DNA of 64,000 nt from Butyricicoccus pullicaecorum DSM 23266 (GTDB lineage: Bacteria; Bacillota; Clostridia; Oscillospirales; Butyricicoccaceae). Position 1 is the stretch's first letter; the number at the start of each line of letters is the position of its first letter. Below the pieces are notes generated by a model. The model was given only the letters and a program-made list of their open reading frames with translations, was not told the origin of the DNA and searched no databases. Positions 63,001 to 64,000 of this stretch are shown in pieces. A program made the translations under genes and the position numbers. Location: contig NZ_FUXW01000002.1 in the NCBI RefSeq assembly GCF_900167005.1, positions 479,789-543,788 of the forward strand. The letters are read 5' to 3'.

Positions 63001-64000
63001 TTACTTGCCAGCCTTTGCAGCGCGGATTGCCTCGATCATCAGCGGAACTACCTTGAACAGGTCGCCGCAGATGCCGTAATCAGCTACGTCAAAGATCGGA
63101 GCGGTATCGTTCTTGTTAACCGCTACGATGCACTCGGAATCCTGCATACCAGCCTTGTGCTGGATTGCGCCCGAGATACCCAGAGCAATGTACAGCTTCG
63201 GATGTACGGTCTTACCAGTCTGACCAACCTGATGGTCAGCGGTCAGCCAGCCGGAGTCGATTGCTGCACGGGAACCGCCCAGTACGCCGCCGAACTCTGC
63301 TGCCAGCTCCTTAGCCAGCTCGATGCCCTTCTCAACGTCCTTGGAAATACCACGGCCAACGGATACGACTACCTCAGCGCCGGTCAGGTCAACCAGCTCC
63401 TTAGCCTCCTTGACAACTTCCAGAACACGGGTCTTGATGTCAGCCTCAGAGATCGCTACCGGCAGCTTCTCAACAACAACTGCGTTTGCCTTCTCCTCGT
63501 TGTACTCGCCCTTCTTCAGTACGCCCGGACGAACGGTTGCCATCTGGGGACGGAAACGGGGGCAGATGATGGTTGCCATCAGGTGACCGCCGAATGCCGG
63601 ACGGGTCATCTTCAGGTTGCGGTCTTCCTTGTTGATGGAAGCGTACTGTGCCTCAGGCAGAGTGGAGTTCTCCTTCAGGAATGCGATGTACTTCTCTACA
63701 TCTACATCCAGATGGGTGCAGTCTGCGGTCAGACCAGTGTGCAGACGAGCTGCGCAGCGCGGGCCCAGATCGCGGCCAATGTTGGTTGCTGCGATCAGCA
63801 TGATCTCAGGCTTCTTCTCCATGACGACGTCGCAGATAACCTTTGCGTACGCGTCGGTGGTGTAGGTTGCCAGTGCCGGATCGTCGCAAACGTATACCTT
63901 GTCAGCACCGTATGCGCCCAGCTCCTTAGCCATGCCCTCGACCTTGTCGCCCAGCAGCAGGCCGCAAACCTCTACGCCCATGTCGTCAGCCAGCTTGCGT
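63001..64000 (-). CDS. etfA: Electron transfer flavoprotein subunit alpha (partial, 5' end beyond the window)
   Basis: C-terminal about 333 residues. LIAATNIGRDLGPRCAARLH, VVSVGRGISKDVEKGIELA, AAIDSGWLTADHQVGQTGKT (FAD site) and YIALGISGAIQHKAGM (FAD loop). Partner of EtfB and butyryl-CoA dehydrogenase in crotonyl-CoA reduction, possibly bifurcating. The reading frame is open to the right edge (RKLADDMGVEV), so the start and probably etfB and bcd lie outside. Strong codon bias like the thlA-hbd genes. Confidence 0.95.
   Translation of the reverse strand, partial: RKLADDMGVEVCGLLLGDKVEGMAKELGAYGADKVYVCDDPALATYTTDAYAKVICDVVMEKKPEIMLIAATNIGRDLGPRCAARLHTGLTADCTHLDVDVEKYIAFLKENSTLPEAQYASINKEDRNLKMTRPAFGGHLMATIICPRFRPQMATVRPGVLKKGEYNEEKANAVVVEKLPVAISEADIKTRVLEVVKEAKELVDLTGAEVVVSVGRGISKDVEKGIELAKELAAEFGGVLGGSRAAIDSGWLTADHQVGQTGKTVHPKLYIALGISGAIQHKAGMQDSECIVAVNKNDTAPIFDVADYGICGDLFKVVPLMIEAIRAAKAGK

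Overview
The window looks like chromosome from an anaerobic, spore-forming, butyrate-producing member of the Clostridia. Evidence for this is the sporulation genes (spmA, spmB, spoIIID, cotJABC), the Firmicutes gene orders (xseA-xseB-ispA-dxs-tlyA-argR-recN, yloU-yloV, ruvC-ruvA-ruvB), the clostridial-type 4-hydroxybutyrate and crotonyl-CoA pathway genes, and etfA at the right edge. A gut Oscillospiraceae/Butyricicoccaceae-like organism is my best guess, but that is inference. No tRNA, rRNA or CRISPR array was seen.

Region 1 (1-15 kb, mostly minus strand): amino-sugar and envelope precursor synthesis (glmM; glmS behind a glmS ribozyme; tagO-wecB), Holliday junction processing (ruvCAB), a PLP enzyme of the aluminium-resistance/methionine gamma-lyase-like family, trpS and tyrS, and a plus-strand glycerol kinase unit with a zinc-ribbon protein.

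Region 2 (15-29 kb, minus strand): a long operon nusB - TsaD paralogue - xseA - xseB - ispA - OLE RNA - oapA - dxs - tlyA - nadK - argR - recN, preceded by lexA-recG. The 790-base gap between ispA and oapA is best explained as an OLE (ornate, large, extremophilic) noncoding RNA. It has a closing stem joining its two ends and lies next to a membrane protein with the DxxxD motif of OapA. This is the most striking RNA in the window.

Region 3 (29-44 kb): yloU/yloV-type genes and pth on the plus strand; a translationally coupled minus operon pgeF - lipoprotein - mnmA - EamA transporter - CPBP protease; rny; a YhaN-like SMC-type ATPase; and a polar amino-acid ABC transporter.

Region 4 (44-52 kb, plus strand): a fermentation island in two parts. 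4hbD, abfD, a small CGGC protein and a Pct/YdiF-type CoA-transferase turn succinate semialdehyde into crotonyl-CoA. thlA, crt and hbd turn acetyl-CoA into crotonyl-CoA. Codon use is strongly biased, which suggests very high expression. The electron-transfer part (etfA) appears at 63 kb on the other strand; bcd and etfB are presumably outside the window.

Region 5 (52-57 kb): sporulation island. cotJC is cut off after about 138 codons, exactly where a large serine recombinase gene (with a 41-codon upstream gene) begins in the opposite orientation. This resembles the skin/SPbeta type of sporulation-gene interruption, but the missing cotJC 3' part is not in the window.

Region 6 (57-64 kb): a NifX-like protein with a metal-binding tail, the oxidative pentose phosphate operon pgl-gnd-zwf, a flavodoxin-ferredoxin fusion, a 427-bp palindrome-rich repeat with terminal inverted repeats, and the partial etfA.
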